Below are positions 1 to 9,550 of a DNA stretch of 64,000 bases, in pieces. The notes below the pieces were generated by a model. That model was not told where the DNA came from. It did no database searches and saw nothing but the letters and a program-made list of their open reading frames with translations. The translations under genes were made by a program, and so were the position numbers. This stretch comes from Neisseria arctica (lineage in GTDB: Bacteria; Pseudomonadota; Gammaproteobacteria; Burkholderiales; Neisseriaceae): assembly GCF_022870905.1 (NCBI RefSeq), contig NZ_CP091510.1, forward strand, positions 2,170,001 through 2,234,000, given 5' to 3'. Positions within the stretch are counted from its first letter, which is position 1, and every line of letters begins with the position of its first letter.

Positions 1-1326
1 GCCGATCATGCTCACATGTTTCAATACTTCGGGGCCGCTGCCGATGATCGTTGCACCTTTAACGGGATATTGAAGCTTGCCGTTTTCCACCCACCAAGCT
101 TCCGATGCACTAAAAACAAACTTACCGCTGGTGATGTCTACTTGTCCGCCACCGAAATTGACAGCATACAAACCTTTGTCGATCGAAGCGATAATTTCCT
201 GAGGGTCGTGGCTGCCGTTTTCCATAAACGTGTTGGTCATGCGGGGCATCGGCACGGCAGAATAACTTTCCCGGCGCCCGTTACCGGTACTGCGGGTATT
301 CATTAAGCGGGCATTGGTTTCGTCTTGCAGATAGCCGGTGAGAATACCGTCTTCAATCAGCACCGTCCGCCCGGTTTCATTGCCTTCATCATCAATATTG
401 AGTGACCCTCGGCGGTCGGCAATATCGCCCTGATCCACCACAGTAACGCCTTTTGCTGCAACACGCTCGCCAATACGCCCTGAAAACACACTGGTCTGCT
501 TGCGGTTGAAGTCACCTTCCAATCCATGGCCGACTGCTTCATGCAATAGTACACCCGGCCAACCGTTACCCAATACAACTTTCATCGCTCCCGCCGGTGC
601 AGGCCGCGATTCCAAATTTATCAGCGCCTGTCCCACGGCTTTTTGCACATAACCGCTGATTACCGCATCATCAAAATACGTCAGATCAAAGCGGCCTCCA
701 CCACCCGCACTGCCCTGTTCCCGACGCTCACCTTGCTTGGCAATTACAGTCACAGACAGGCGCACCAACGGGCGGATATCGGCACTGTGTTTTCCATCCA
801 AACGGGCGATATATATCAAGTCGTATTCGCAGGTTAAGCCCGCCATCACTTGTACTATCCGCGGATCAGCCGCTTTAGCCAACGCCTCCACTTTGTTGAG
901 CAAAGCGACTTTCGCCGCAGAATCAAGGCTGGCAATCGGATTGGCAAGCGCATGTACGCTTTTACCATATACAGGCACGGGAATACATGTTGAGTACTCC
1001 TGCCCTGCATCAGCAATCACCCGTACAGCCTCCGCACTTCGACGCATAGAATCCGGATGCAGGCTGTCGGCGTAAGCAAAAGCTGTTTTTTCCCCGGCTA
1101 CCGCACGCACACCTACACCTTGATCAATCTGGAAACTACCTGATTTCACAATCCCTTCTTCCAAATGCCAACTCTCAAACGCAGTACGTTGGCAATATAT
1201 ATCGGCGTAATCCACTTTTCTGTTGCCGATTAAACCAAGACTTTGCTCCAAAATTTCAGGAGCCAAGCCATTGGCGGCAAGCAGGTCTTGTGAAACGGTA
1301 TGGTAAATTTGCTGCATAGCGGACAT
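1..1326 (-). CDS. tldD: TldD metalloprotease (3' end outside window)
   Basis: TldD is a zinc metalloprotease of the PmbA/TldD family (peptidase U62). With TldE it degrades unfolded peptides and processes small modified peptides in the cytosol. The reverse-strand frame is open from the left edge to an ATG at 1326 and reads MSAMQQIYHTVSQDLLAANG. The metal-binding HEAVGH motif lies at about residues 261-266 (around 528-545), followed by the glycine-rich region typical of TldD. About 442 residues are visible, so only the last 40 or so are missing. A second in-frame ATG three codons downstream could also be used. It is transcribed away from the sRNA region upstream. Confidence 0.95.
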   Translation of the reverse strand, partial: MSAMQQIYHTVSQDLLAANGLAPEILEQSLGLIGNRKVDYADIYCQRTAFESWHLEEGIVKSGSFQIDQGVGVRAVAGEKTAFAYADSLHPDSMRRSAEAVRVIADAGQEYSTCIPVPVYGKSVHALANPIASLDSAAKVALLNKVEALAKAADPRIVQVMAGLTCEYDLIYIARLDGKHSADIRPLVRLSVTVIAKQGERREQGSAGGGGRFDLTYFDDAVISGYVQKAVGQALINLESRPAPAGAMKVVLGNGWPGVLLHEAVGHGLEGDFNRKQTSVFSGRIGERVAAKGVTVVDQGDIADRRGSLNIDDEGNETGRTVLIEDGILTGYLQDETNARLMNTRSTGNGRRESYSAVPMPRMTNTFMENGSHDPQEIIASIDKGLYAVNFGGGQVDITSGKFVFSASEAWWVENGKLQYPVKGATIIGSGPEVLKHVSMIG

Positions 1327-1559
1327 AATTATTCTTTAAATAAATCGGAATATACGGATTATACGGTATTCACTACCCGGCAGTCTTACCATTTAATTTA
1401 CTTATCGAAATAACTGATAACATTTATATATATTAATTAAAAGTTAGCTCTTATATTTGCCTATTGAATAATAGCTACCCATAAGCAAGTTAGTAAGGAA
1501 ATCATCTTTTAAAATATTTTCACACTCTCCGGCCTAACCATTAACCCACAAAAATAGAA

Positions 1560-1581
1560 CCGTCTGAGAATTTTCAGACGG
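1560..1581. repeat. DUS-type inverted repeat upstream of tldD
   Basis: Two uptake-core sequences face each other (CCGTCTGA / TCAGACGG) around a short AT loop. One arm has an extra G. It sits between two 5' ends, those of tldD and the sRNA, so it is not an obvious terminator for either. The rest of 1327-1658 is AT-rich sequence in which I see no gene. Confidence 0.7.
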
Positions 1582-1658
1582 CCAGCATCACAATATTTCA
1601 AACTATTTTATTTTTTCAAATACTTATTTAAAAATTTTAAAAATAATAACAATAAATA

Positions 1659-1686
1659 TTGATAATTATTATCATTTATGTATAAT
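1659..1686 (+). promoter_or_regulatory. sigma70 promoter with overlapping Fur box
   Basis: A near-consensus promoter, TTGATA (1659-1664), 16-bp spacer, TATAAT (1681-1686), is overlapped by GATAATTATTATCATTT (1661-1677). That sequence closely matches the Fur consensus of repeated GATAAT units. Fur with Fe(II) bound here would cover the -35 and spacer, so the transcript should be made only under iron limitation. Transcription should start near 1692-1694. Confidence 0.85.
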
Positions 1687-1692
1687 AATTAA

Positions 1693-1856
1693 AACCAACA
1701 AGTCATTCGACTTCGAGGCCGTTAAACATTTTATTCCTCTTTCCCCATATCCGAATTACACGGAGGTTGTATCTAAAGTAATTTAGTGTTCCATTTTTCC
1801 TACTCAAAACCGAAAACACCAAACCCGCTATTTTTCATAGCGGGTTTGGTGTTTTT
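1693..1856 (+). ncRNA. nrrF: NrrF-like Fur-regulated small RNA
   Basis: No protein is encoded between the Fur-controlled promoter and a strong intrinsic terminator, giving a predicted transcript of about 164 nt. Neisserial NrrF is an iron-repressed sRNA of similar size. It pairs with the sdh mRNA near its ribosome binding sites and lowers succinate dehydrogenase under iron starvation. In meningococcus I recall nrrF lying beside the gene that precedes the birA-coaX fusion, and the same neighbourhood is present here. The identification rests on promoter architecture, size and synteny, because I could not align the sequence. The start is inferred from the -10 box. Confidence 0.8.
1813..1856 (+). 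terminator. intrinsic terminator of the sRNA
   Basis: An uninterrupted stem of about 18 bp (AACACCAAACCCGCTA paired with TAGCGGGTTTGGTGTT) with a short TTTTTCA loop is followed by a T run on the plus strand. Its GC-rich centre and U tail make it one of the strongest terminators in the window. Confidence 0.92.
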
Positions 1857-1950
1857 CAGAATACAGTCCGATCTGCCACTGCAAACGATACAGTTTTTCT
1901 TCTTATGAAGAAATTAAACAAACTTTTGAGTTTTCCTGCCTAATATCGAT

Positions 1951-2829
1951 TTATTTGCATTTGCTGCGATTGAGTTTACCGTAATTACCCACTACCGCAT
2001 TAATTCCTTGGGCAGCCTTGTCATCAACCGACATAAATAATACGCGCATCCGTGCCACGCTCAGGCTGCTATCTGCAACAGTGCTGCTTTTATCCTCCTG
2101 CTCCACGACATTTGCACCACCGAACCCAGCAGCCGCTACACGCGATACCAACACTTGGGCAGCCGATTTACTACGCACCACGCCGATACTGATGTCACCG
2201 TTATGCAAAGTACCGGAAAAACCTTTAGCATTCAAGCTATCCAACCTTGCCAAAGCATCTCCCCCGGTAGGCACCAAAACCCGATAGCTCTTGGCCGGAG
2301 CAGATGTCTTGGCTCGTGTGCTACTGCGTTGCTCTACCGTACGGGTAGCTGCATGCGGCCATTGGGTCAACAATCCTTTAATGCGGTGGTAATCATCTTC
2401 GTCTAAAGTAATACTGGCACTGCATTGTTGCACAGGTTTGGCCTGCACTTGCTCTGGTTGCTTTTCCTGCTCCGCTTCACGGCGGGCGCGCTCTTCACGA
2501 GCTTTACGCTCTTGTTCGCGCCTTTGCTGCTCTTTTTGCTTTTCTTCATTCAATAGTTTTTGGCGCTCCCCCTCCGGTATATCGGCGGCGGCAATGATTT
2601 CCGCCAAAGGACGCTCTTCGGTAGCAGTAATCCAAGCATCACGCCCATCATCGGAAGCCATCACTTCAGGTGCTGTTTTCAAATCCGGCACCGCCAGTTC
2701 CTGACGGCCTGAAGCAACGGGTACTGTCGGCGCGACTACGGCTTTTTGCTTTTCCGCTACGCGTCCCGCCACCATTCCCCCGAAAACGATAATATTGAGT
2801 GCAACCAGTACGGCAAAGAGCCATTTCAT
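1951..2829 (-). CDS. SPOR-type membrane protein
   Basis: This 292-residue protein has one N-terminal membrane anchor (residues 3-23). A highly charged coiled-coil stretch rich in Glu, Lys, Arg and Gln follows (about 85-125), and the C-terminal part (about 180-265) has the alternating hydrophobic pattern of a SPOR peptidoglycan-binding repeat. The layout, anchor then charged linker then SPOR, suggests an envelope or division-site role, but the exact function is unknown. Its ATG overlaps the stop of birA-coaX by 4 bp (ATGA), so the two are translationally coupled in the rfaE2-birA-coaX operon. Confidence 0.8.
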   Translation of the reverse strand: MKWLFAVLVALNIIVFGGMVAGRVAEKQKAVVAPTVPVASGRQELAVPDLKTAPEVMASDDGRDAWITATEERPLAEIIAAADIPEGERQKLLNEEKQKEQQRREQERKAREERARREAEQEKQPEQVQAKPVQQCSASITLDEDDYHRIKGLLTQWPHAATRTVEQRSSTRAKTSAPAKSYRVLVPTGGDALARLDSLNAKGFSGTLHNGDISIGVVRSKSAAQVLVSRVAAAGFGGANVVEQEDKSSTVADSSLSVARMRVLFMSVDDKAAQGINAVVGNYGKLNRSKCK

Positions 2830-4568
2830 TGTTGTTCAATCCAGTTGAGTAATCCGTAAATGACGAGATTATCTACAATTTTAATATGATTGTCCAAGCT
2901 AAAAGATTCCGGTAAAGCTTGTGCCACCTTGGCCGCACCACCTCCGGTAATCACCACATCCACCACTTTATCTGCATTAGTTTTTCCACGCAACCGACTA
3001 TGCATCAGCATTACCGAACCGCAAACCGCATCCATCATACCGCTGGCCAATGCGTTAGAAGTAGTCGTGGGAAACGGGTAAACCTTCCCGATCGGACGAT
3101 TAAGATTAGCCGTTTTCAGCGCCATAGCCTCCTTCATCAAATGAAAGCCCGGCATAATCGTACCGCCGAGATAATGGTCATCTTCAGTTAACGCATCTAC
3201 CGTTACTGCCGTACCACAGCTCACTACCACACAAGCATTACTGCTAAAACGGCGGCTGCCAAGCACGTTAAACCAGCGGTCGGCGCCATGTTCGGCAACA
3301 TTGCGGTAATGGTTTCGTATACCTAAAGCATGTTGCATCGAAGAGAGCCATTCGATTTGCTCAGGCAACTGGGCTGCTACCTGTTCTTTTTTCTGCGTAC
3401 TGCATACGGCACAACCTATAATCTTTTCTACACCGCCCCCCCGCTCTTGCCATTCTTGCCCCAACTTCGACAAATCACGATAAGGCGCACGACCAACGGA
3501 AACAATCTGCCCCTCTTCCACCCATGCCCACTTCAACTGACTGTTGCCGCCATCCAATAATAACAAGCGCCTAGGCTTTACCAATGATAGTTTGGGTAAG
3601 TCTTCATTCGGCCGCAAACTGATTTCGCCGCTCACTACCTGTTTATTACCCTGCGAAGTTTCCAAGAGCAAAGCCCCGTGTTCCGACACACCTGTCATCA
3701 CACCCTCTTCTACCACTTCTCCATCCTTGAGCAAGCGTACGGACCGTCCCATATCACGGCTAGCGGCCTCATAGTCCCCCTTCATCGACATAAAACCTGT
3801 CTTTTCAAAACGGGAAAAACCATCTGCCAATTGAGCCAATAAAGCATCCAAAATATTATTTGCAGACAATAGCTGGGATGCCGAAGCTGCCTGTACCGAT
3901 GTGGCCTGCTCCACCGTTTTTGGCAAAACAAAATTCACTCCTACACCCACAACAGCAATACTTTTACCGCCACTGCGTACAGTTTCAATTAAAATACCGC
4001 CCAATTTATCGCGACCGATAACCAAATCATTAGGCCATTTGATTTGTACCGCTACACCCAAGCTGTCTAAAGCACGACGACAAGCCAAAGCCGCCACCAA
4101 TGCCAACGCACCCAGCTCGTGTTGCGGCTTATCAAATACCCATCCGAAGCTGAACATCAGACATTCACCCAACCGATGTTGCCAACGGCGCCCTTGCCGC
4201 CCGCGGCCATGCGTCTGTTGATGCGCCAACACCAACGCCTGATGCACCCGCTGCGGATTTTGCCTCGCCATTTCTAATAAAAGATCATTGCTGGAAGTGC
4301 ATTCATTTTTTAATGCCGCCCGAAAACCGTAACGGGCAGCAACATTCTTGACTTTGATTTCATCAAACACAGCCAATGGTCTGACCAAACGCCATTGCCC
4401 GTCTTGTTGCCGCAACAACCCCCGGATATGCGGCGGCATCTGCTGCCAGACTACATTAATATGTTGGGGCTGTACCCCTGCAATCTGGCTCAATTCGAAA
4501 ATATGGCAGGCATTACCTTCTGCCAAAGCCGCCAAAAGCTTCCAATGGCGGGGTTTTAGTACAGTCAT
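2826..4568 (-). CDS. birA-coaX: BirA-CoaX fusion: biotin protein ligase / type III pantothenate kinase
   Basis: Two enzymes are fused in 580 residues. Residues 1-70 resemble the helix-turn-helix of BirA. Residues 80-320 form the biotin ligase, with GRGRQGR at 121-127 for biotinyl-AMP binding and KWPND at 177-181. Residues 333-580 form a type III pantothenate kinase (CoaX, Bvg accessory factor) with the phosphate-binding DGGNS at 339-343 and a later CGTAVTVD. The first half biotinylates the biotin carrier protein of acetyl-CoA carboxylase and may repress biotin genes. The second phosphorylates pantothenate in CoA synthesis. The fusion is known in Neisseria. It overlaps rfaE2 upstream and the SPOR gene downstream by 4 bp each. 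Confidence 0.95.
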   Translation of the reverse strand: MTVLKPRHWKLLAALAEGNACHIFELSQIAGVQPQHINVVWQQMPPHIRGLLRQQDGQWRLVRPLAVFDEIKVKNVAARYGFRAALKNECTSSNDLLLEMARQNPQRVHQALVLAHQQTHGRGRQGRRWQHRLGECLMFSFGWVFDKPQHELGALALVAALACRRALDSLGVAVQIKWPNDLVIGRDKLGGILIETVRSGGKSIAVVGVGVNFVLPKTVEQATSVQAASASQLLSANNILDALLAQLADGFSRFEKTGFMSMKGDYEAASRDMGRSVRLLKDGEVVEEGVMTGVSEHGALLLETSQGNKQVVSGEISLRPNEDLPKLSLVKPRRLLLLDGGNSQLKWAWVEEGQIVSVGRAPYRDLSKLGQEWQERGGGVEKIIGCAVCSTQKKEQVAAQLPEQIEWLSSMQHALGIRNHYRNVAEHGADRWFNVLGSRRFSSNACVVVSCGTAVTVDALTEDDHYLGGTIMPGFHLMKEAMALKTANLNRPIGKVYPFPTTTSNALASGMMDAVCGSVMLMHSRLRGKTNADKVVDVVITGGGAAKVAQALPESFSLDNHIKIVDNLVIYGLLNWIEQQ

Positions 4569-5071
4569 GCCTGCTGACCCTCTACCCCACGGATTTTAGC
4601 CAAGGTTTGCGTAGTTGAGGTTTGGTATAAAAACGGAATCGAATACACTTTTCCACCTCGAGCCAAGGTTTCCTCCGCACCAACTATTTTTTCGGGTGCC
4701 CAATCCCCCCCTTTAATCAAAATATCTGGTTTAATTAACTCAATCAATGCAGCCGGCGTATCATCATCGAACCAAGTAACGATATCCACACTTTCCAATG
4801 CTGCCGCAACATCTACACGATTTTCCAAGGGATTCACCGGCCTATCACTACCCTTGCCCAAACGGCGTACCGACGCATCAGTGTTTAAAGCCAATATCAT
4901 AGCCGCCCCCATAGCACGCGCTTGAGCAAGATAAGTTACATGGCCTCGATGCAGAATATCAAAGCAGCCGTTGGTAAATACCAGTGGTCGGGGCAAGCCA
5001 GCCAATCTCTGCGCCAATTGTTCCGGCGGGCAGATTTTGCGAATAAAGTCGGGTTGAGGCCAATTTTTCAT
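4565..5071 (-). CDS. rfaE2: D-glycero-beta-D-manno-heptose 1-phosphate adenylyltransferase
   Basis: This is the adenylyltransferase half of heptose activation (RfaE domain II / HldC). It makes ADP-heptose for the LOS inner core. The nucleotidyltransferase signature [13 protein letters not shown] lies at residues 32-44 with HRGH at 41-44. I place the start at the ATG at 5071 because AGGAAG sits about 7 bases upstream of it. A TTG seven codons earlier is open but has no such site. The product is 168 residues. The kinase domain (RfaE1) is not fused here, as usual in Neisseria. It is the first gene of the rfaE2-birA-coaX-SPOR operon. Confidence 0.93.
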   Translation of the reverse strand: MKNWPQPDFIRKICPPEQLAQRLAGLPRPLVFTNGCFDILHRGHVTYLAQARAMGAAMILALNTDASVRRLGKGSDRPVNPLENRVDVAAALESVDIVTWFDDDTPAALIELIKPDILIKGGDWAPEKIVGAEETLARGGKVYSIPFLYQTSTTQTLAKIRGVEGQQA

Positions 5072-5121
5072 GATTCGGCTTCCTGTCGGCAAAGGGATTT
5101 AAAATTAAAGAATAAGCCCGA

Positions 5122-5150
5122 ATCATACCGAAGCCGCTTTATTTAGACAA
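5122..5150 (-). promoter_or_regulatory. predicted promoter of rfaE2
   Basis: Read on the minus strand: TTGTCT, 17-bp spacer, TATGAT, ending about 50 bp upstream of the rfaE2 ATG. An isolated uptake sequence (GCCGTCTGAA, about 5155) lies just upstream. Confidence 0.6.
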
Positions 5151-5272
5151 TTAAAGCCGTCTGAATGATTGCAGCCGGCACTCTATAAGAAATATTATGA
5201 CATATAGACAAAATCTATACCTATAAACCTTAGTTTAAACGGTATAAATTTAAGTGGTGATAAAGATAAAGT

Positions 5273-5301
5273 AAAACCCGCTTCAAGTTGAAGCGGGTTT
5301 T
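5273..5301 (-). terminator. terminator of the tRNA operon
   Basis: AAAACCCGCTTCAA pairs with TTGAAGCGGGTTTT almost without a loop. Read on the minus strand it follows tRNA-His by 10 bp and ends in a T run. Confidence 0.88.
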
Positions 5302-5310
5302 GATATGAAT

Positions 5311-5387
5311 TGGGGTGGCTGATGGGGCTCGAACCCACGACAACTGGAATCACAATCCAGGGCTCTACCAACTGAGCTACAGCCACC
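5311..5387 (-). tRNA. tRNA-His (GTG)
   Basis: A full cloverleaf is visible. The acceptor GTGGCTG pairs with CAGCCAC, and an extra 5' G faces the discriminator C, as expected for tRNA-His. The anticodon GTG lies in a TTGTGAT loop, the T arm carries GGTTCGAG, and CCA is encoded. It is the last gene of the three-tRNA operon. Confidence 0.97.
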
Positions 5388-5402
5388 GCAAAATAAACTT
5401 TT

Positions 5403-5479
5403 TGGCACGCCCGACAGGAATCGAACCTGTAACCGCCCGCTTAGAAGGCGGGTGCTCTATCCGGTTGAGCTACGGGCGC
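5403..5479 (-). tRNA. tRNA-Arg (TCT)
   Basis: The acceptor arm is GCGCCCG/CGGGCGT with a G-U first pair. The anticodon TCT sits in a CTTCTAA loop, the T-loop is GGTTCGATTCC, and CCA is encoded. It reads AGA codons and is the middle gene of the cluster, 15 bp from tRNA-His. Confidence 0.97.
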
Positions 5480-5520
5480 TCTACCTTGTCGTATCGTGCT
5501 TACTCTCACGGTGCTAAAAC

Positions 5521-5598
5521 TGGTCGGGGCGGTGGGATTCGAACTCACGACCCCCTGTTCCCAAAACAGGTGCGCTAACCAGACTGCGCTACGCCCCG
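5521..5598 (-). tRNA. tRNA-Pro (TGG)
   Basis: The acceptor CGGGGCG pairs with CGCCCCG. The anticodon TGG sits in a TTTGGGA loop, the T arm has GAGTTCGAATC, and CCA is encoded. It is the first gene of the operon, about 14 bp downstream of the -10 box. Confidence 0.97.
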
Positions 5599-5611
5599 AC
5601 GAGAGATGCGA

Positions 5612-5640
5612 ACTATACCCCATAGTCAAAAAAACGTCAA
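5612..5640 (-). promoter_or_regulatory. promoter of the tRNA-Pro/Arg/His operon
   Basis: On the minus strand: TTGACG, 17-bp spacer, TATAGT, followed by a GC-rich start region. A strong, closely placed promoter suits a stable-RNA operon. Confidence 0.85.
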
Positions 5641-5836
5641 GCAATCGTACTTAAATAAATTACAAAAAATTTTATATCATTAAATTTTAAAGATATTTAG
5701 GTAAAATATACCACTTCAAAGATATAGCACCCCCAATATACTTATCTTTACAAAAAGGTGAAATTGCAAACAAAAAATGCGATAATTACGCCTGTTTTTT
5801 CTTTCCTGCCAACCCAATACATAGAGATCGCCTACG

Positions 5837-6694
5837 ATGACCGCCCAATTGATTAACGGTAAAGAAGTATCCCAACAACGCCTGCAAATAGTAGCCGAAA
5901 AAGTAACCGAACGCCAAGCCAAGGGGCTGCGCACACCAGCCTTAGCCGTGATACTGGTCGGCAACGATCCCGCCAGTGCGGTATATGTACGCAATAAAAA
6001 AATCGCCTGCGAGAAAGTCGGCTTCAAATCACTTTCATATGAGCTGCCCGCCGACACCTCGCAAGAAACCCTTTTGAAACTGGTAGATGAATTGAATGCC
6101 AATCCGGAAGTAGACGGTATTCTTGTACAGCTGCCGTTACCGAAACAAATTGACAGCCAAGTAATCTTGGAGCGGATTTTGCCACACAAAGACGTCGACG
6201 GCTTCCACCCTTATAATGTCGGCAGGCTGGTTGTCAAAATGCCCCTGATGCGGCCTTGCACCCCCAAAGGTGTCATGACGCTACTGGAAACCTACGGCAT
6301 CAATCCCGAAGGAAAAAAAGCAGTGGTAGTGGGGGCTTCGAATATTGTCGGCCGCCCTCAGATGCTTGAGTTGCTGCTGGCGCGTGCTACGGTTACCATC
6401 TGCCATAGCAAAACAAAAAATTTGGCCGAAGAGGTTTCAGCCGCAGATATCGTAGTGGTAGGAGTTGGTATTCCGAATTTCGTCAAAGGCGAATGGATCA
6501 AACCCGGAGCGGTTGTGATTGATGTCGGCATCAACCGTTTACCAGATGGCAAACTCTGCGGTGACGTAGAATTTGATGTTGCCAAAGAGCGTGCGTCTAT
6601 GATTACCCCCGTTCCGGGCGGTGTGGGTCCGATGACTATTGCTACTTTGCTTGAAAATACCCTCCATGCCGCAGAGTTACACGATCATGTTTAA
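5837..6694 (+). CDS. folD: bifunctional methylenetetrahydrofolate dehydrogenase/cyclohydrolase
   Basis: FolD interconverts 5,10-methylene-, methenyl- and 10-formyl-tetrahydrofolate with NADP, supplying one-carbon units for purines and formyl-Met. At 285 residues it is normal length. The substrate region [13 protein letters not shown] (50-62) carries the catalytic Tyr/Lys pair. The family signature around GILVQLPLP, a Rossmann GASNIVGRP segment and the C-terminal [16 protein letters not shown] are all present. The next gene, purU, also acts on 10-formyl-THF, but a hairpin separates them, so they are probably separate transcripts. Confidence 0.97.
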   Translation: MTAQLINGKEVSQQRLQIVAEKVTERQAKGLRTPALAVILVGNDPASAVYVRNKKIACEKVGFKSLSYELPADTSQETLLKLVDELNANPEVDGILVQLPLPKQIDSQVILERILPHKDVDGFHPYNVGRLVVKMPLMRPCTPKGVMTLLETYGINPEGKKAVVVGASNIVGRPQMLELLLARATVTICHSKTKNLAEEVSAADIVVVGVGIPNFVKGEWIKPGAVVIDVGINRLPDGKLCGDVEFDVAKERASMITPVPGGVGPMTIATLLENTLHAAELHDHV

Positions 6695-6777
6695 CCGATC
6701 TTGGCGTAGGAATATCTCAACTATGGTCTGAAACATATAAGCCCTAGGTATTCCAAATCCACATCTAAATTAGTAAT

Positions 6778-6815
6778 GGCCGTCTGAAAATACTTTTATA
6801 AGTTTTCAGACGGCC
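6778..6815 (+). terminator. DUS-pair terminator after folD
   Basis: GGCCGTCTGAAAA and TTTTCAGACGGCC form a 13-bp stem around a short AT loop. Two uptake sequences in inverted orientation act as a terminator in Neisseria. Confidence 0.8.
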
Positions 6816-6911
6816 TTGTCGTATATACTGCGAAAAAAAACCGTTTTAAGCTACAATAACCGTTTTTTCGGGAAAAATCCCGAGCAGACAGTATTGCATA
6901 AAGATAACAAT

Positions 6912-7781
6912 ATGACCGACTCCTCAAAACAAACCGCTACACTCCTGATTACCGCTCCCGACCGTAAAGGCTTGGTACATGCGATTTCCTTATTTCTTTT
7001 GGAACACAACGGCAATATTATCCACGCCGACCAACATGAAGATGCTATTGAGAAATTATTCCTGATGCGCGTAGAGTGGGATATGCAAGGTTTTACTCTG
7101 CAAACCCGCGAAGCCATCGCAAGGGCCTTCGCTCCTGTAGCCGACGCTTTCGGCATGAGTTGGCAACTACATTTCTCGCACACCCGCCGCCGTATCGCTT
7201 TGTTTACCTCACAATACGAACACTGCCTTTCCGATTTGCTACACCGCCACCGTATCGGCGAATTAAACTGCGATATTCCTCTGGTAATCGGCAATCATGA
7301 TTCAGTACGCGATTTGGTCGAACGCCACGGTATTCCCTTCTATCATATCGTTACGACACGGGAAAATAAGGCGGAGGCCGAAGCATGCCAATTGGCCCTC
7401 TTGGAAAAAGCTAATATTGATACTATAGTATTGGCACGCTATATGCAGATTTTATCGCCCGTATTCGTACAAAAATACCCGAACCAAGTGATTAATATCC
7501 ACCATAGCTTCTTACCCGCCTTTGATGGTGCAAAACCTTACCATCGTGCCCATGCCCGCGGCGTAAAGCTGATCGGAGCAACCAGCCATTATGTAACCGA
7601 CGAGCTGGATGAAGGCCCGATTATCGAACAGGAAGTTACTCGCGTTTCACACCGCGACGATATTCCCGACTTAATCGAAAAAGGCCGTGATTTAGAAAAA
7701 ATCGTACTCGCCCGCGCGGTAAAATGGCATTTGCAAAGCCGCGTACTTTCTTACAACAACAAAACAGTGGTATTCGACTGA
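6912..7781 (+). CDS. purU: formyltetrahydrofolate deformylase
   Basis: PurU hydrolyses 10-formyl-THF to formate and THF, balancing the one-carbon pool. The 289-residue product has an N-terminal ACT-like regulatory domain (about 8-85, with the PDRKGLVHAIS turn) and a formyltransferase-fold domain (about 93-285). The latter has HHSFLPAF near 197-204 and the catalytic Asp in the TDELDEGPI loop near 229-237. An in-frame start exists 32 codons upstream, but that would run through the terminator region, so the ATG at 6912 is preferred. The stop TGA shares one base with the next ATG. Confidence 0.95.
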   Translation: MTDSSKQTATLLITAPDRKGLVHAISLFLLEHNGNIIHADQHEDAIEKLFLMRVEWDMQGFTLQTREAIARAFAPVADAFGMSWQLHFSHTRRRIALFTSQYEHCLSDLLHRHRIGELNCDIPLVIGNHDSVRDLVERHGIPFYHIVTTRENKAEAEACQLALLEKANIDTIVLARYMQILSPVFVQKYPNQVINIHHSFLPAFDGAKPYHRAHARGVKLIGATSHYVTDELDEGPIIEQEVTRVSHRDDIPDLIEKGRDLEKIVLARAVKWHLQSRVLSYNNKTVVFD

Positions 7782-8344
7782 TGCTTTATCATTTATTACG
7801 CGATATGTGGGATGTACTACGGTTACGCTACCGTGAGCCCGAACATTACCGCTACACACCGCCCGCCATTTTCGGCATTCTGCTGCTCACAGGAGCAGTT
7901 AACGCGGCCGGTATGTCGCCCCTTTTCGGTAACAGCAACGGCGCCATTGGCTTCACTCTCTTGCTAAGCGTATCCAAATGGCTAGTGTTGGCACGCGTTA
8001 TGAGCCGCCTGCTGCACTATTACGGTAGTCCGAAGCTGCCGCTGCTCGGGTTTATTCTGATTACCGAGGCTTTGGTTATCCCCTCTTTGGTAGTCATGTA
8101 TGTTCCGGCACTCGCCTTTGCAGGATTGTTTTGGCAGGTTTGGATTTTTTGGGTGCAGATTATCGGCTTATCAAGAATGAGCGGACAATCCGGCCTTAAA
8201 ATCTTAATCGGCTATATCGTTTATCTGATGGTCATGCTGGTGGTGGGTATGTTGATACTTACTCTATTCAACCAAATGGGCTGGCTTGACCTTCATGCAC
8301 TCTCGGAGCAAGTCAATAGCATGATGCAAAAGCCCAAACCTTAA
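7781..8344 (+). CDS. five-helix inner-membrane protein, function unknown
   Basis: This 187-residue protein has about five predicted membrane helices (near 29-44, 55-73, 87-104, 106-128 and 139-162) and an amphipathic N-terminus. The overall shape resembles small Yip1-like bacterial membrane proteins, but I see no diagnostic motif. The start is set by the TGATG junction with purU, which implies translational coupling. A hairpin terminator follows 23 bp after the stop. Confidence 0.75.
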   Translation: MLYHLLRDMWDVLRLRYREPEHYRYTPPAIFGILLLTGAVNAAGMSPLFGNSNGAIGFTLLLSVSKWLVLARVMSRLLHYYGSPKLPLLGFILITEALVIPSLVVMYVPALAFAGLFWQVWIFWVQIIGLSRMSGQSGLKILIGYIVYLMVMLVVGMLILTLFNQMGWLDLHALSEQVNSMMQKPKP

Positions 8345-8366
8345 ATATATATGTAAATTATTCAAA

Positions 8367-8396
8367 ATGCCGTCTGAAAATATTTTCAGACGGCAT
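8367..8396. terminator. bidirectional DUS-pair terminator
   Basis: Two full ATGCCGTCTGAA copies in inverted orientation form a stem between convergent genes: the membrane protein on plus and the Mrr-like pseudogene on minus. Confidence 0.85.
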
Positions 8397-8402
8397 TGTT
8401 TA

Positions 8403-9382
8403 TTATTTGGATTTTACGAGCTGGGGAACATTGATAATTCCTAACCGTTGTTTGGTTCCGACACTCAAATATTCAAGACTCTCATCAATCCAGTCGACCA
8501 ATGCTTTACCATTCATCACGCGGATTTGGTTGGCTTCAGCCAATTGCTTGGATGCATCGCTCAAGTCGGCTGTGGTTATCAGCCACTTTTGAGCATCCGT
8601 CTCATCATTATCATCATAAGCAATCAACTGCTTCAAACCATGGCTATTTGTTTCTCCTTTATGATGTTTCACTTGAATCAACAGGCGACACTGGTTAAAA
8701 CGGTCGATTTTTTCCGCACTGATATCAATATCGGCAATTCCTGACGATTGGTTTTTAGATTCTATTTTGGCTGAATAGCCTTCAATTTCCAACAATTCTT
8801 TAACCAATCTCTCCAAACCATTCCCGCCCGCAGCCAACCAAGTATTGCCGCAGACCATAGCATCTAACAGCTCTTTTTTGAACTTCTCTTTTGCATAGGC
8901 CTCTTACTTCAATAAATAGCTGCTCTGCTGATAACTGCCATTTTCTTTTAAACTTCGGATAAGCTTTTCAATTTCATCCAGAAAACCATTTAAACGCGCA
9001 ATAGTCATCCTGATTTTTAAACGGCTTTCCAATCCATGTGATAAAACACTTCTCGGGAGTTGTATAACTTTCCCGTTTTGATCACAAAAAAACTCAACGG
9101 CAACTTGATTGCAAGCATCATGTTTAACCTCTTCCTCAACAAACCTTTTGGCCCCAGATACTTTGCCAATCGTAATAGAACGATATAAGGGAACAACAAC
9201 AATATCTCCTTGAGCCAAGTTGAAAAATCGTTTGACGGTATTCTGCCTTTTACCGATATCACCTAATGCCCGAATAACATCCCGGCTGAAGAATAAGTTG
9301 AAAAATCCACCCTACGCCAACCAATACCTACATAACCTTGCTTCACAACGTGAAGCGGCGTACGAATCAATAAAATCTGCAT
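8403..9382 (-). pseudogene. Mrr-like restriction endonuclease, broken
   Basis: One ancestral gene is split by two lesions. From the ATG at 9382 (preceded by AAAGGGA) the frame reads MQILLIRTPLHVVKQG and is lost at a T run near 9298-9302, where one extra T would restore it. It then continues to an in-frame TAA at 8904-8906, after which the same frame resumes with EAYAKEKFKKELLD to the end. Adding one base makes the whole region exactly 327 codons. The C-terminal half has a PD-(D/E)xK-type core, with GIADIDI followed by LIQVKHHKG, as in Mrr-family nucleases. No methylase is adjacent. An assembly error could explain the homopolymer lesion but is less likely for the TAA. Confidence 0.78.
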
Positions 9383-9517
9383 TTCTATCCCTTTGTAAAA
9401 ATCTAGTTAAAACATCAGTCAAAAACAAACCTTAATAAATCAGCTTGAATACAAATAATCTATTTTATTCCAATCAAATAACAATCCATCATTCTGACAA
9501 AGTTAGAATAAATAAAA

Positions 9518-9550
9518 AATGCCGTCTAAAAATATTTTTCAGACGGCATT
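9518..9550. repeat. decayed DUS inverted repeat at left edge of foreign block
   Basis: AATGCCGTCTAAAAA faces TTTTTCAGACGGCATT. The left arm has lost the uptake core (CTGAA changed to CTAAA) and the right arm is intact. The truncated end of trpE runs straight into the intact arm, so this repeat marks the probable recombination junction. Confidence 0.85.

Noticed and set aside
5195..5644. Short open frames overlapping the tRNA cluster on both strands
   Set aside because: They are by-products of three clear tRNA genes with encoded CCA ends, one promoter and one terminator.
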